Source: Gammaproteobacteria bacterium
Lineage (GTDB): Bacteria > Pseudomonadota > Gammaproteobacteria > Pseudomonadales > Pseudohongiellaceae
Length of the DNA: 64,000 nucleotides
Assembly: GCA_002706685.1 (NCBI GenBank)
Contig: PALV01000011.1
Location: 434,001 to 498,000, forward strand
Reading direction: 5' to 3'
The notes beneath the pieces are model-generated. The model searched no databases and was not told the origin of the DNA. It worked only from the letters and a program-made list of their open reading frames with translations. Position numbers and translations under genes: made by a program. The first letter of the stretch is position 1. Each line of letters starts with the position of its first letter. Positions 25,970-36,159 of the stretch are shown here, piece after piece.

Positions 25970-26668
25970 TCAGCCTTCAGGTTCCAGCATCGGCAATAAC
26001 ACGGGCCATACAATATCAACAATCATGCCCTGCGCCTCAGCGCGCGGGTGGATGCCGTCATCCTGCATCAACTCGGGCTGGTCAGCGATGCCGTCCAGCA
26101 GGAAGGGAATCAATGTCGTATCGTACTGGTCCGCAAGTTCCTGATACTGGTCGTAGAAGGGCTGCGTATAGCGTGGCCCATAGTTGGGAGGAATCTGGAT
26201 GCCAACCAGCATGACGCGTGCGCCTGCCTGCTGGCTCAATTCGATCATCTGCTGCAGATTGGCGCGAATGGTTGGGACCGGCAGGCCGCGCAGGCCGTCA
26301 TTGCCGCCCAGTTCAAGGATCACGATGTCGGGTTGCGTGCTGTCGAGAACTGCAGGCAGGCGCGCCAGGCCGCCACTGGTGGTTTCGCCGCTGACACTGG
26401 CGTTCTGCACCTGCCAGTCCAGGCCGTTAGTGTCCACGCGCCGCTGGAGCAAAGCCACCCAGCCCTGTTCCTCATCCATGCGGTACGCAGCGCTCAGGCT
26501 GTCTCCGAATACCAGCACCACGCCAGGATCGGACTCTGCCCACGCAGCCGCCGGCACAGAGGCCAAAGCCGTGATGAACGCCAGGGTCGCGGCCTGAGCC
26601 ACGAATCGACACGAAAATGCGACCTGTCGCAACAACTTGAGGCAGGCAGGAACAGATTTGTCAGGCAT
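25970..26668 (-). CDS. tesA: Periplasmic arylesterase / lysophospholipase L1 (SGNH hydrolase)
   Basis: Exported thioesterase I/protease I/lysophospholipase type enzyme. 232 residues with a long signal peptide (hydrophobic around residues 22-44, AWA cleavage), block I VFGDSLSAAYRMDEEQGW with the nucleophile Ser, block II Gly in NASVSGETTSGG, block III ELGGNDGLRGLP with Asn, and block V DDGIHPRAEAQ with Asp and His. Divergent from ybbA-ybbP, the same neighbourhood as tesA-ybbAP in E. coli. Confidence 0.94.
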   Translation of the reverse strand: MPDKSVPACLKLLRQVAFSCRFVAQAATLAFITALASVPAAAWAESDPGVVLVFGDSLSAAYRMDEEQGWVALLQRRVDTNGLDWQVQNASVSGETTSGGLARLPAVLDSTQPDIVILELGGNDGLRGLPVPTIRANLQQMIELSQQAGARVMLVGIQIPPNYGPRYTQPFYDQYQELADQYDTTLIPFLLDGIADQPELMQDDGIHPRAEAQGMIVDIVWPVLLPMLEPEG

Positions 26669-26859
26669 AAGTCAGTACAATACACCGTTTGTGAAAAGAA
26701 GATTACAAAGCACTAGAGTAAGACTTCTGCAGCATCGCTGCAATGCAGGGAGTCCGGTTACTGCCGGCAGCAAAATGAACCTGGCAGCCACTCTCAACGT
26801 ATTCATTACGCTTTCTAGATACGAGCGAACCGTAAAATCAGGTCAGGAGACGCCAGCGC

Positions 26860-27535
<676 letters not shown>

Positions 27536-27543
<8 letters not shown>

Positions 27544-30181
27544 TCAAGGCAGCAAACGCGTCAACGGCGCCGGTCTGCAGCCCTTGACCCTGATTCGCAT
27601 TGCGCTGCGCCTGCTCTGGCGCGACTGGCGCGGCGGCGAATTAAAACTCTTGCTGTTCGCCATGATCATGGCTGTCACATCTGTCAGTGGTATCGCGCTG
27701 TTTACCGACCGGCTTGAACGGGCACTGTTGCAGGAGTCAGCCAATATGCTGGCTGCTGACCGCGTGCTGAGCGGGCGTACGCAGCCGCCCCGTGAATGGC
27801 TGCAGGAAGCGGAATCCCGTGGCCTGCAGACTGCCGAGTTTGTTGCCTTTGCGTCCATGGTATTTTCCGATCAGGGCAATATGCTGGTGTCTGCCAAGGC
27901 AGTCAGCGATGCCTACCCTCTGCGTGGCGAGCTGCAGGTGGCGGATCGGCCATTCGGTCCTCCTTATGTCAGTGATCAGGGCGGCCCCGAACCGGGCGAA
28001 GTCTGGGTGGAGTCACGCATCCTGCCAGCGCTGGGTGCTGAAGTGGGTGACAGCATATATCTGGGTGACGCAGAATTTGTCGTCAGCCGTGTTCTGGTTC
28101 AGGAGCCGGATCGACAGCAGGGCGGCATGATGGAAAACGCCGGTCCACGTCTGTTGATGCATCTGGAAGATGTGCCAGCCACCAATATCATCCAGCCCGG
28201 CAGCCGCTTGACCTATCGCTATCTGTTTGCCGGCGACCAGGCGGCACTGGAAACTTTCGCGGACTGGCTGCAGTCTCAGCCGGAGAACGGCTTCCGGCTA
28301 AGCGATGTGCGCGATGAAAGTCAGGAAGTGGCAGAGGCCCTGGGGCGTGCCGAGAGCTTCCTGATGCTGGGCAGTCTGTTTGCGGTGCTGCTTGCTGGTA
28401 TCGCCATCGCATTGACCGCGCGTCGCTACAGCGAACGGCATTTTGACTATGCCGCCATTCTGAAAACCATGGGCTGCACGGCGGGGCAGATATCAGCGAT
28501 TTACTTCGTTATTCTGGCAGCCTTGCTGGTGCTGGCCGTTGTCCTGGGTTCGGTGCTGGGCTGGCTGGTTCATGAAGCCATTCTGATAGCCCTGGCCTCA
28601 GTAATTCCGATTCAGCTGCCAGAGGCGTCTTTCCTGCCCTATACAATTGGCGCGGCGACGGCGCTGATCTGCCTGTTCGCCTTTGCCCTGCCACCCTTGC
28701 TGGCGCTCAAGCACACCTCACCGCTGCGAGTGCTGCGCAAAGATCTGGATGACTCCCACCTGAGTACCCGCTTGCCCTATGCGCTCGGTCTGGCTGGTGC
28801 GCTCGTGTTAATCCTCTGGTACAGCCAGGACCTGCTTATCAGTGCCATTCTGGTAGCTGCCGTGGCGGGTGTGGCGGTGACTCTCGGCCTGCTGTCACTG
28901 CTACTGCTGCGCAGTGGCTCGGCGGCTGGCATGCGCGCTGGCAGTGCCAGTATGCTGGCCATGTCTGCGGTGCGGCGGCGACGTCGTCAGAGTGTGCTGC
29001 AGGTGCTGGTGTTCTCACTGACCATCATGAGTCTGTTAACGCTGGCGCTGCTGCGGACTGATCTGATACGGGACTGGCAGGCGCAACTGCCCGAGAATAC
29101 CCCCAATCATTTCATGATGAACATCACTGAATCCCAGGTAGATGGCATGGAGGCGTTTCTGGCACAGCGGGATATCGCGACAAATGCGTTTTACCCGATG
29201 ATGACAGCCGGGCTGGTCAGCGTGAACGGCGAACCGCCCCGCAACCCCTGGGACGATGACGATGATGAGGGTCAACAGAACCTGACCGAACGCAGCGGAC
29301 AACTCAATGAGATGTCGCCCCAGGATGGCCAGAGCGCCGACGCTCAGAGCGAAGGCGAAGAGGGGGAGCGTGAGCGGGTGATCAATCGCCAGGTGACCTA
29401 TACGGATTCGCTGCCTCCGGACAACCAGATTGTCGCCGGTGAATGGTGGTCGGGTGAGGACATTGCCGGCCAGGTATCTGTTGAAGATGATTATGCTTCA
29501 CGGCTGGGTGTGTCGCTGGGCGACGAACTGGTATTCCGTGTTGGTGAAGACGAAGTGACAGTAACAGTGACCAGCATGCGCAGTGTTCGCTGGGACAATA
29601 TGCAGCCGAATTTCTTCTTCATATTTTCGCCAGGCACTCTGGACTACCTGGGCGCTACCTATCTGTCTACGCTACTGCTGGAGGGCGAGGAAAAGTTGCA
29701 GCTAAACGAGCTGCTGCGGCAGTTCCCGACTATCGTGGTACTTGAGGTCGATGCTCTGATTGAGCAGATTCAGACAATCATTGCCCAGGTCAGCTCGGCA
29801 ATTGAACTGATTGCGGTTCTGGTTTTGCTGTCCGGTGCGCTGGTGCTGCTGGCCTGTGTCAACGCCACGCTGGATGAGCGTTTTCGGGAGAATGCGATCC
29901 TGCGAACCCTGGGTGCGGGCAGGAGGCTGATCTTGAATGCGCTGCTGCTGGAATTTGCCTTTATCGGGTTGTTGGCCGGTTTAATTGCTACCATAGGAGC
30001 AGAATTGAGTCTTTACTACCTGCAGACGCAGGTATTTGGCCAGGACTTCAGATTGCACTATTGGGTGTGGTTTGCCGGTCCATTGGCGGGAACCATCATT
30101 ATCGCTGCACTGGGCGTCAATGCCACGCGGCGAGTTGTCAATACCAGTCCCCTGGCGGTGCTGCGGCAATTGACAGTCTGA
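27536..30181 (+). CDS. ybbP: FtsX-like ABC transporter permease (YbbP-like)
   Basis: Large membrane partner of YbbA; role unknown in detail, proposed for lipophilic or membrane-associated substrates near TesA. 881 residues: N-terminal helix, a large periplasmic domain, two FtsX-type helix bundles (around residues 280-390 and 740-870) and central helices (425-520). E. coli YbbP has 804 residues. An acidic insert near residues 562-620 (NPWDDDDDEGQQNL and following) enlarges the second periplasmic domain. The C-terminus has the FtsX pattern FRENAILRTLGAGRRLILNA. Confidence 0.92.
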
Positions 30182-30200
30182 CAGAACAGGAGTCGACACT

Positions 30201-30830
30201 ATGAGACTGACAGGAACAATGAAACACGGTGTGCGCTGGCTGCTTGCCTTGACCCTGATGTGTGCGGGCGCAATCAGCCTGGCGCAGGAAAGCGGCGTAA
30301 ACGAGCTCAGCCGTGAGTGCGTGTATGGTGACTGCCAGGAAGGCTTCGGCACGCTGGAAATTCGCACGACACTGGGTACCGATCGATATGAAGGTAACTT
30401 TCAGGACGGCAAATTCCATGGTCATGGTCGCTACGAGCGGATGATCAGTCGTTTTGAGCGCGCCTACTACGAGGGAGACTGGGTGTTGGGAGTCAAGGAA
30501 GGGCGTGGCACCTATTGGGATGGTCGCGATCGTCTGTACATAGGCCAGTGGCGTAATGACCGCAGACATGGTTATGGCTCCTATTTTATTGGCATAGAAG
30601 ACTGGCATCCCAACAAGCATTCCGAGCACTGGCTGCGTGAAAATGTTGAAAACTATACCGGTGATTTTGTGGATGATCTGTATCAGGGGCAGGGAACTTA
30701 CCGATGGCCGGATGGTCAGAGATACGTCGGCGGTTTCTACGCCAATGAAAAACATGGACCTGGCACGTTTTACTATCCAACCGGCACTCGTCGTGATCAG
30801 GTTTGGGAATATGGCCGCTTCGTCCGATAA
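30201..30830 (+). CDS. Exported MORN-repeat protein
   Basis: Function unknown. 209 residues; signal peptide with a hydrophobic core (WLLALTLMCAGAISLAQ). Five MORN-like repeats follow: YEGNFQDGKFHGHGRYE, YYEGDWVLGVKEGRGTY, YIGQWRNDRRHGYGSY, YTGDFVDDLYQGQGTYRWP and YVGGFYANEKHGPGTFYYP. MORN repeats form beta-hairpin sheets that bind proteins or lipids. Two Cys (ECVYGDC) near the mature N-terminus may form a disulfide. AGGAG lies 8 bases before the ATG. It follows ybbP by 19 bases on the same strand and may be co-transcribed; pdxH follows after 23 bases. Confidence 0.85.
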   Translation: MRLTGTMKHGVRWLLALTLMCAGAISLAQESGVNELSRECVYGDCQEGFGTLEIRTTLGTDRYEGNFQDGKFHGHGRYERMISRFERAYYEGDWVLGVKEGRGTYWDGRDRLYIGQWRNDRRHGYGSYFIGIEDWHPNKHSEHWLRENVENYTGDFVDDLYQGQGTYRWPDGQRYVGGFYANEKHGPGTFYYPTGTRRDQVWEYGRFVR

Positions 30831-30853
30831 CCTGGAATAACTGAGACGCTGTA

Positions 30854-31492
30854 ATGGATTTGCAATCGATTCGCCGTGAGTATTTGCGCGGCAGCCTGAC
30901 CCGCGAAGATCTGCTGGATGACCCAATCAAACAGTTCCAGCGATGGATGGAAGAAGCCATCAGGATGGAGCAGACGGAACCCACTGCGATGGTTGTGGCG
31001 ACCACGCCACGCGACGGACAGCCCAGTCAGCGTGTGGTATTGCTGAAGGGAGTTGATGAGCGTGGTTTTACGTTCTTCACAAATTACGAGAGCCGCAAGG
31101 CCCGTGAGATCGCCGTCAATTCGCGTGTCAGTCTTCACTTCCCGTGGCTTAGTATTGAGCGTCAGGTCATTATCGGTGGGGTGGCCGAGAAAGTATCTGT
31201 GGAAGAGTCTCGCGCCTACTTCAGCAGTCGTCCTAGAGAAAGCCAGCTAGGCGCCTGGGCTTCACCACAAAGCCGTGTGCTGGAGTCTCGCGAGAGCATG
31301 CTTGCGCAATTTGATTCGATTTCCAAAAAGTTCAAGGACGGTGATATTCCGCTGCCGGAATTCTGGGGAGGGTTTCGCGTGCGTCCCTGCCAGATCGAGT
31401 TCTGGCAGGGAGGGGCGAGACGCCTGCATGATCGTTTCGTTTATACCCTGCAGGCTGGCGGAGACTGGAATATCGAGCGGCTGGCGCCCTGA
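30854..31492 (+). CDS. pdxH: Pyridoxamine 5'-phosphate oxidase
   Basis: FMN-dependent oxidation of PNP/PMP to pyridoxal 5'-phosphate. 212 residues, as usual. Seen: IRREYLRGSLTREDLLDDPI, RVVLLKGVDERGFTFFTNYE, SRKAREIAVNSRVSLHFPW, RQVIIGGVAEKVS, YFSSRPRESQLGAWAS, WGGFRVRPCQIEFWQGGARR and the WNIERLAP C-terminus, all PdxH signatures. Confidence 0.98.
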   Translation: MDLQSIRREYLRGSLTREDLLDDPIKQFQRWMEEAIRMEQTEPTAMVVATTPRDGQPSQRVVLLKGVDERGFTFFTNYESRKAREIAVNSRVSLHFPWLSIERQVIIGGVAEKVSVEESRAYFSSRPRESQLGAWASPQSRVLESRESMLAQFDSISKKFKDGDIPLPEFWGGFRVRPCQIEFWQGGARRLHDRFVYTLQAGGDWNIERLAP

Positions 31493-31495
31493 TTA

Positions 31496-32758
31496 TCAGC
31501 GCGCTTCCCAGTCGGGTAGCTGCTTCTTCTCCAAAACTGATTTCAGGCGTGCATACTGTGGCAGACCGTTTGTATACGGCGGGTAGTCCTCACCCTTGAT
31601 CAGCGGTGAGAAATACCTGCGTGCCGTTTCAGTGATACCGAAACCATCTTCTGTAATGTAGTCTCGGGGCATTGGCTTTTCGACGTTTGCGACGTCAGCC
31701 AGTGCTGCTTCGCCAATTTCCCAGTCATACTTGTCACCAGGTTTGCGCACAATGGTTGGCATGACTGCATTCTTGCCAGCCAGTGCAAATTCCACAGCAG
31801 CCTTGCCGACAGCGTAGGCCTGCGCCACATCAGTTCCCGATGCAATATGCCGTGCTGCGCGCTGCAGGTAATCGGCGACCGCCCAGTGGTATTTGTAGCC
31901 AAGTTCCTGTTTGACCATGCTGGCAATAAACGGTGCCACGCCGCCCAGCTGTGTGTGTCCGAAGGCATCTTTGCCGCCAGCGTCAGCCAGGAACTGCCCG
32001 TTGTCGTAACGAGCGCCTTCTGACACAACAATTGCACAATAACCGTACTGGTTGACGCAGTGTTTGACGCGTCGCAGAAAGCTTGCCTTGTCGAATGCGA
32101 TTTCCGGGAACAGAATAATGTGAGGTGCGTCACCTTCCTGCTCTGAAGCCAGACCTGCTGCGCCGGCAATCCATCCGGCATGGCGCCCCATTACCTCCAT
32201 CACAAACACTTTTGTTGAGCTTTCGCACATAGACGCGACATCAAGGCCAGCTTCGCGAATTGATACCGCGACATACTTGGCGACTGATCCGAACCCGGGA
32301 CAGTTGTCAGTGATTGGCAGGTCGTTATCGACAGTCTTCGGAATGCCGATGCAGGTGATCGGGAAGCCTTCTTTGAGGCTGAGCATGGACACCTTGTTGG
32401 CGGTGTCCTGCGAGTCGCCACCACCGTTGTACAGGAAGTAACGGATATTGTGCGCCCGGAAAACATCCATCAGGCGCTGATACTCCGCGCGGTTGTCTTC
32501 CAGGCTCTTGAGCTTGTAACGGCAGGAACCAAATGCGCCTGCGGGTGTGTGGCGCAGGGCCGCGATGGTGGCATCGGACTCTTTACTGGTGTCGATCAAC
32601 TCTTCACGCAGTGCGCCGATGATGCCATTCATGCCGGCGTACACTTTGCCGATCCTGTCTGAGTGTTTGCGGGCGGTTTCGATAACGCCACAGGCGCTGG
32701 CATTGATGACGGCGGTCACGCCGCCGGACTGAGCGTAAAAAAGATTGGCTTTGGACAT
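31496..32758 (-). CDS. 6-phosphofructokinase, probably pyrophosphate-dependent
   Basis: Phosphorylates fructose-6-P, most likely with PPi and thus reversibly. 420 residues from the ATG at 32758. Seen: AQSGGVTAVINASACGVIE, YNGGGDSQDTANKVS, CIGIPKTVDNDLPITDNCPG, EVMGRHAGWIAGAAGLAS. The Lys in PKTVDND (Gly in ATP enzymes, PGTIDND) and the Asp in GGGDS at the site that is Gly in ATP-PFK are hallmarks of PPi-type enzymes. Codons upstream to 32833 are open but do not look conserved. With pgi in the same window this suggests a glycolytic/gluconeogenic route using PPi. Confidence 0.92.
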   Translation of the reverse strand: MSKANLFYAQSGGVTAVINASACGVIETARKHSDRIGKVYAGMNGIIGALREELIDTSKESDATIAALRHTPAGAFGSCRYKLKSLEDNRAEYQRLMDVFRAHNIRYFLYNGGGDSQDTANKVSMLSLKEGFPITCIGIPKTVDNDLPITDNCPGFGSVAKYVAVSIREAGLDVASMCESSTKVFVMEVMGRHAGWIAGAAGLASEQEGDAPHIILFPEIAFDKASFLRRVKHCVNQYGYCAIVVSEGARYDNGQFLADAGGKDAFGHTQLGGVAPFIASMVKQELGYKYHWAVADYLQRAARHIASGTDVAQAYAVGKAAVEFALAGKNAVMPTIVRKPGDKYDWEIGEAALADVANVEKPMPRDYITEDGFGITETARRYFSPLIKGEDYPPYTNGLPQYARLKSVLEKKQLPDWEAR

Positions 32759-32907
32759 GCTGTACCTGTGGGATTTCCTGTGAGCGGTGGAGGCGAGATG
32801 CAAAGTGGAACGGGTCGGGGCATAATGGTACAAATTGTGTCGCGCATTGGCAATCCGCCGCCGCGCGTGTCTCGTATCGTAGATTCCTGCCTGATTCGGA
32901 TTTTTAC

Positions 32908-33483
32908 ATGAAGCGATTGATCATAGGGATGTCAGGGGCCAGCGGGCTTATTTACGGCATCAGACTCCTGGAAGTGTTAAAACACACCGACGACGTCGAA
33001 ACCCACCTGGTAATGACACCTTCAGCACGTCTGAATATCAGTCTCGAAACCGACTGGCAGGCTGATGAAGTAATCGCGATGGCTGACCAGTTTCATTCCG
33101 TCAAAGACCTGGCTGCCAGTATTGCCAGTGGGTCTTACCGGACGGATGGCATGGTGGTCGCGCCATGTTCGATCAAAACCCTGTCGGCCATTGCCAACTG
33201 CTATGCCGACAATCTGCTCACCCGCGCTGCTGATGTGGTACTCAAGGAGCGGCGAAGGCTGGTGCTGATGCCGCGTGAAACGCCTCTGCACACCGGGCAC
33301 TGTGAGTTGCTGTTGAGGGCGAGCCAGATGGGTGCCATTCTTGCGCCGCCCATGCCAGCCATGTATGCCCGGCCGCAGTCGGTAGACGACATCATCAATC
33401 ACAGCGTGGGACGAGTGCTGGATCTGTTTGATATCGAGTCAGGTCTGGTCAAACGCTGGCTGGGAGCTGCGGCGCAGAGCTAA
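32908..33483 (+). CDS. ubiX: Flavin prenyltransferase UbiX
   Basis: Makes prenylated FMN, the cofactor of the UbiD decarboxylase in ubiquinone synthesis. 191 residues with IIGMSGASGLIYGIRLLEVL, VVAPCSIKTLSAIANCYADN, LVLMPRETPLHTGHCELLLR and ILAPPMPAMYARPQSVDDII, a complete UbiX set. Its end overlaps the convergent TIGR02444 gene by 35 bases. mpl lies 0.5 kb further on; ubiX and mpl are also neighbours in Pseudomonas. Confidence 0.97.
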   Translation: MKRLIIGMSGASGLIYGIRLLEVLKHTDDVETHLVMTPSARLNISLETDWQADEVIAMADQFHSVKDLAASIASGSYRTDGMVVAPCSIKTLSAIANCYADNLLTRAADVVLKERRRLVLMPRETPLHTGHCELLLRASQMGAILAPPMPAMYARPQSVDDIINHSVGRVLDLFDIESGLVKRWLGAAAQS

Positions 33484-33934
33484 GCAGCACCTGCCACCGA
33501 GCATCGGGGATAGCGGGTGCAAACAGACCACCATAGCCGCACAGATTGTTTCGGATGGACTGCTGGCTGCCGCTGGCAGTGGGCTGTTCAATCCAGGGTG
33601 CGGCCATTGATTCGAGCTCCTTCAATAGCGCGAGCTCGGCCTTAAGCTCGGCGGCTTTGATTCGCTCTCTCAGTTCAGGCTGCGCCTGCCAGCCCTCTTT
33701 CATCCAGCGACGGGCAGCCCGCAAGGGCCTGATGACCTGCTGAGACAGGGACTGACTGTGCGCCAGTGTCTTCGACCCCAGAGCCTCTGGCAGGTCGCCC
33801 ACGCAGGCGCCGTACCAGCAAAGGAACAGTGCGTAGGGCACATCGATGCCATATTCATCCTGCAGGGACAGGCAACACCCCTGGACTTCAGGTTGCTGGT
33901 ACAATTCGAGCGCGTAGTCGGTCAGCGATATCAT
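33449..33934 (-). CDS. TIGR02444/DUF2390 family protein
   Basis: Function unknown. 161 residues, mostly helical. Seen: ALELYQQPEVQGCCLSLQDE, VPYALFLCWYGACVGDLPEA and VIRPLRAARRWMKEG, which match the TIGR02444 family found beside mpl/ubiX-type genes in gammaproteobacteria. No catalytic motif is evident. Three Cys lie in the N-terminal 45 residues. The 3' end overlaps ubiX on the opposite strand. Confidence 0.8.
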   Translation of the reverse strand: MISLTDYALELYQQPEVQGCCLSLQDEYGIDVPYALFLCWYGACVGDLPEALGSKTLAHSQSLSQQVIRPLRAARRWMKEGWQAQPELRERIKAAELKAELALLKELESMAAPWIEQPTASGSQQSIRNNLCGYGGLFAPAIPDARWQVLLSSAPQLPASV

Positions 33935-34014
33935 TCGGCAATGACTGTCTTGTTGGATTTATCCTGATCGTCGACAGGATGCTACATTAGGGATATTAGC
34001 GTACAGGATCACTT

Positions 34015-35448
34015 ATGCGAATTCATATTCTGGGTATTTGCGGCACATTCATGGGCAGCCTGGCCATTCTGGCCAAGGAGCTCGGCATGCAGGTGAGCGG
34101 CTCGGACGCCAATGTGTACCCGCCCATGAGCACGCAGCTTGAGCAGCAGGGTATCGCTTTGCACGAGGGCTTTGATCCTGCTCATCTGCAGCCGCACCCT
34201 GACCTGGTGGTCATCGGCAATGCCATGTCACGCGGCAATCCCAGTGTCGAGTATGTGCTGAACCGCGGTCTGCCTTACTGCTCTGGTCCCGAATTTCTGT
34301 CCCGTTATGTATTGCCGGGCAAGTGGGTGCTGGCAGTCGCTGGTACCCATGGCAAGACCACCACCAGCGCCATGCTGGCATGGATTCTGGAATTTGCCGG
34401 TATGCAGCCAGGTTATCTGATTGGTGGTGTTCTCAAGAATCTGCCGTCCTCGGCCCGACTCGGAGGCAGTGATTTTTTTGTTGTCGAGGCGGATGAGTAT
34501 GACAGCGCCTTCTTCGACAAGCGCTCGAAGTTTGTTCACTACCATCCCCGAACACTGATTCTGAATAATCTTGAGTTCGACCATGCCGACATCTTCCCGG
34601 ATCTGGCGGCTATCCAGCGACAGTTTCACCATTTGCTGCGTACGGTGCCGTCTGATGGGCTTATCGTCTGTCCCAGTGACATTCCGGCCCTTGAGCAGGT
34701 GTTCAATCAGGGGTGCTGGACGCCCGTGCAGTACCTTGACTGGCAGGGGCAGGAACGCGCCGATCGATCTGGCATAGGCTGGCAGGTCGAGTTGCTCAGC
34801 CCCGACGGCAAAGTGTGTGAGATTCAGAAAAACGGCCCGCAAGCCAACAGCAGTCGGGCCGTGATCGAGTGGCAGCTGACTGGGCGCCATAATGCCTTCA
34901 ATGCGCTGGCAGCGGTGGCCGCAGCCTATCACGTAGGAATTGATATCGGCGTCGCCTGTGAGGCGTTATCAGCATTCCAGAGCGTCAAGCGACGCATGGA
35001 ATTGTTGGGCGAGGTACAGGGTGTACATGTATATGATGATTTTGCGCATCATCCTACAGCAATTGAAACTACGCTGGATGGCATGCGCAAGTCGCTTGGC
35101 GGCGCGCCGGGCGCCAGATTGATCGCAGTGATCGAGCCACGTTCCGCAACCATGAAGCTCGGCATACATCAGAATACACTGGGACGATCCACTCAACATG
35201 CAGATATGGTGTTGTGGATGGCAGCGGATAATTCCGGGCTGGATGTTGAGCTGCTGGTCAATGAGAGTCCGGTGCCGGCGCTGGCGTTTAATCAGGTGGA
35301 CGATATAGTGAACTACCTGGCCAACTACTCGCGAGCCGGTGATCATATCGTCATTATGAGCAACGGGGGATTTGGTGGCATTCACCGTTCGCTGCTCAAT
35401 GCACTCGAATCGAGAGACTCAGCCGGGGCCGAGCTTGAGGAGTCCTAG
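34015..35448 (+). CDS. mpl: UDP-N-acetylmuramate:L-alanyl-gamma-D-glutamyl-meso-DAP ligase
   Basis: Recycles murein tripeptide by joining it to UDP-MurNAc. 477 residues with IHILGICGTFMGSLAILAKE, GSDANVYPPMSTQLEQQGI, P-loop VAGTHGKTTTSAMLAWILE, EADEYDSAFFDKRSKFVHYH, NNLEFDHADIFPDL, YDDFAHHPTAIETTLDGMR and IEPRSATMKLGIHQ, the Mur-ligase order specific to Mpl. Confidence 0.97.
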   Translation: MRIHILGICGTFMGSLAILAKELGMQVSGSDANVYPPMSTQLEQQGIALHEGFDPAHLQPHPDLVVIGNAMSRGNPSVEYVLNRGLPYCSGPEFLSRYVLPGKWVLAVAGTHGKTTTSAMLAWILEFAGMQPGYLIGGVLKNLPSSARLGGSDFFVVEADEYDSAFFDKRSKFVHYHPRTLILNNLEFDHADIFPDLAAIQRQFHHLLRTVPSDGLIVCPSDIPALEQVFNQGCWTPVQYLDWQGQERADRSGIGWQVELLSPDGKVCEIQKNGPQANSSRAVIEWQLTGRHNAFNALAAVAAAYHVGIDIGVACEALSAFQSVKRRMELLGEVQGVHVYDDFAHHPTAIETTLDGMRKSLGGAPGARLIAVIEPRSATMKLGIHQNTLGRSTQHADMVLWMAADNSGLDVELLVNESPVPALAFNQVDDIVNYLANYSRAGDHIVIMSNGGFGGIHRSLLNALESRDSAGAELEES

Positions 35449-35508
35449 GTCCAGTGTCTGGACTCAGGCCATGATGTCAGGCTCCGGTCGTCCAGAGGAG
35501 AAATAGCT

Positions 35509-36129
35509 GTGGACAAGCATGAACTGATTCCACTGTTTCCACTTCGCTCGGTGTTGTTTCCGGGTGGACGACTACCGTTGCAGATATTTGAGCAGCGGTA
35601 TCTGGACCTGGTGAGCCAGTGTCTTCGCGGCGACAGTGGATTTGGTGTCTGCCTGCTCAGAAAAGGGGAAGAGACAGTTCGTGCCGGGACCAGTCAGCAG
35701 GTCCACCGCACTGGCACCTATGCCCGCATAGTGGACTGGGACAAACTGCCAAACGGCCTGTTGGGTATCACTGTTGAAGGTACACGCAAATTTCGTGTGC
35801 AGGAATGCTGGCCGCGGGCAGACAAAGTGCTGATGGCGACCGTCGAGTGGGCTGATACAGATTTTGTGGGTCAGCCAGCCATCGAGCCCAGTGATGATCA
35901 GGCGCATCTGGTTGATCTGCTGAAAGATCTGATGGCTCACCCTTTGGTGGAGAACCTGGGGCTGGAAATCGATCTGCGCGATCAGCGCCAGGTTGCCTGG
36001 CGACTGGCCGAGCTGTTGCCGGTGCCCGCCGACGACAAGCAGCGCCTGCTGGAGCTGGATGATACCGATGAGCGATTGCGGGAGCTTGAAAACCTGCTGG
36101 CGACGGTGCTGCGTTACACATCCGGCTGA
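35509..36129 (+). CDS. Lon N-terminal-like (LON substrate-binding) domain protein
   Basis: Stand-alone PF02190 domain with no protease part; 206 residues from a GTG preceded by GAGGAG. Seen: LIPLFPLRSVLFPGGRLPLQ, IFEQRYLDLVSQCL, FGVCLLRKGEE, TGTYARIVDWDKLPNGLLGI and TVEGTRKFRV, then a helical C-terminus. Such proteins are common near mpl and may be chaperone- or adaptor-like; the role is unknown. Sixty bases separate it from mpl, same strand. Confidence 0.9.
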   Translation: MDKHELIPLFPLRSVLFPGGRLPLQIFEQRYLDLVSQCLRGDSGFGVCLLRKGEETVRAGTSQQVHRTGTYARIVDWDKLPNGLLGITVEGTRKFRVQECWPRADKVLMATVEWADTDFVGQPAIEPSDDQAHLVDLLKDLMAHPLVENLGLEIDLRDQRQVAWRLAELLPVPADDKQRLLELDDTDERLRELENLLATVLRYTSG

Positions 36130-36159
36130 GCGGCCGACAGGGCCGCACAAGCAGTTCTG

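Noticed and set aside
30138..30926. 262-codon minus-strand frame opposite the MORN gene
   Set aside because: Antisense of the repeat protein; no protein features.
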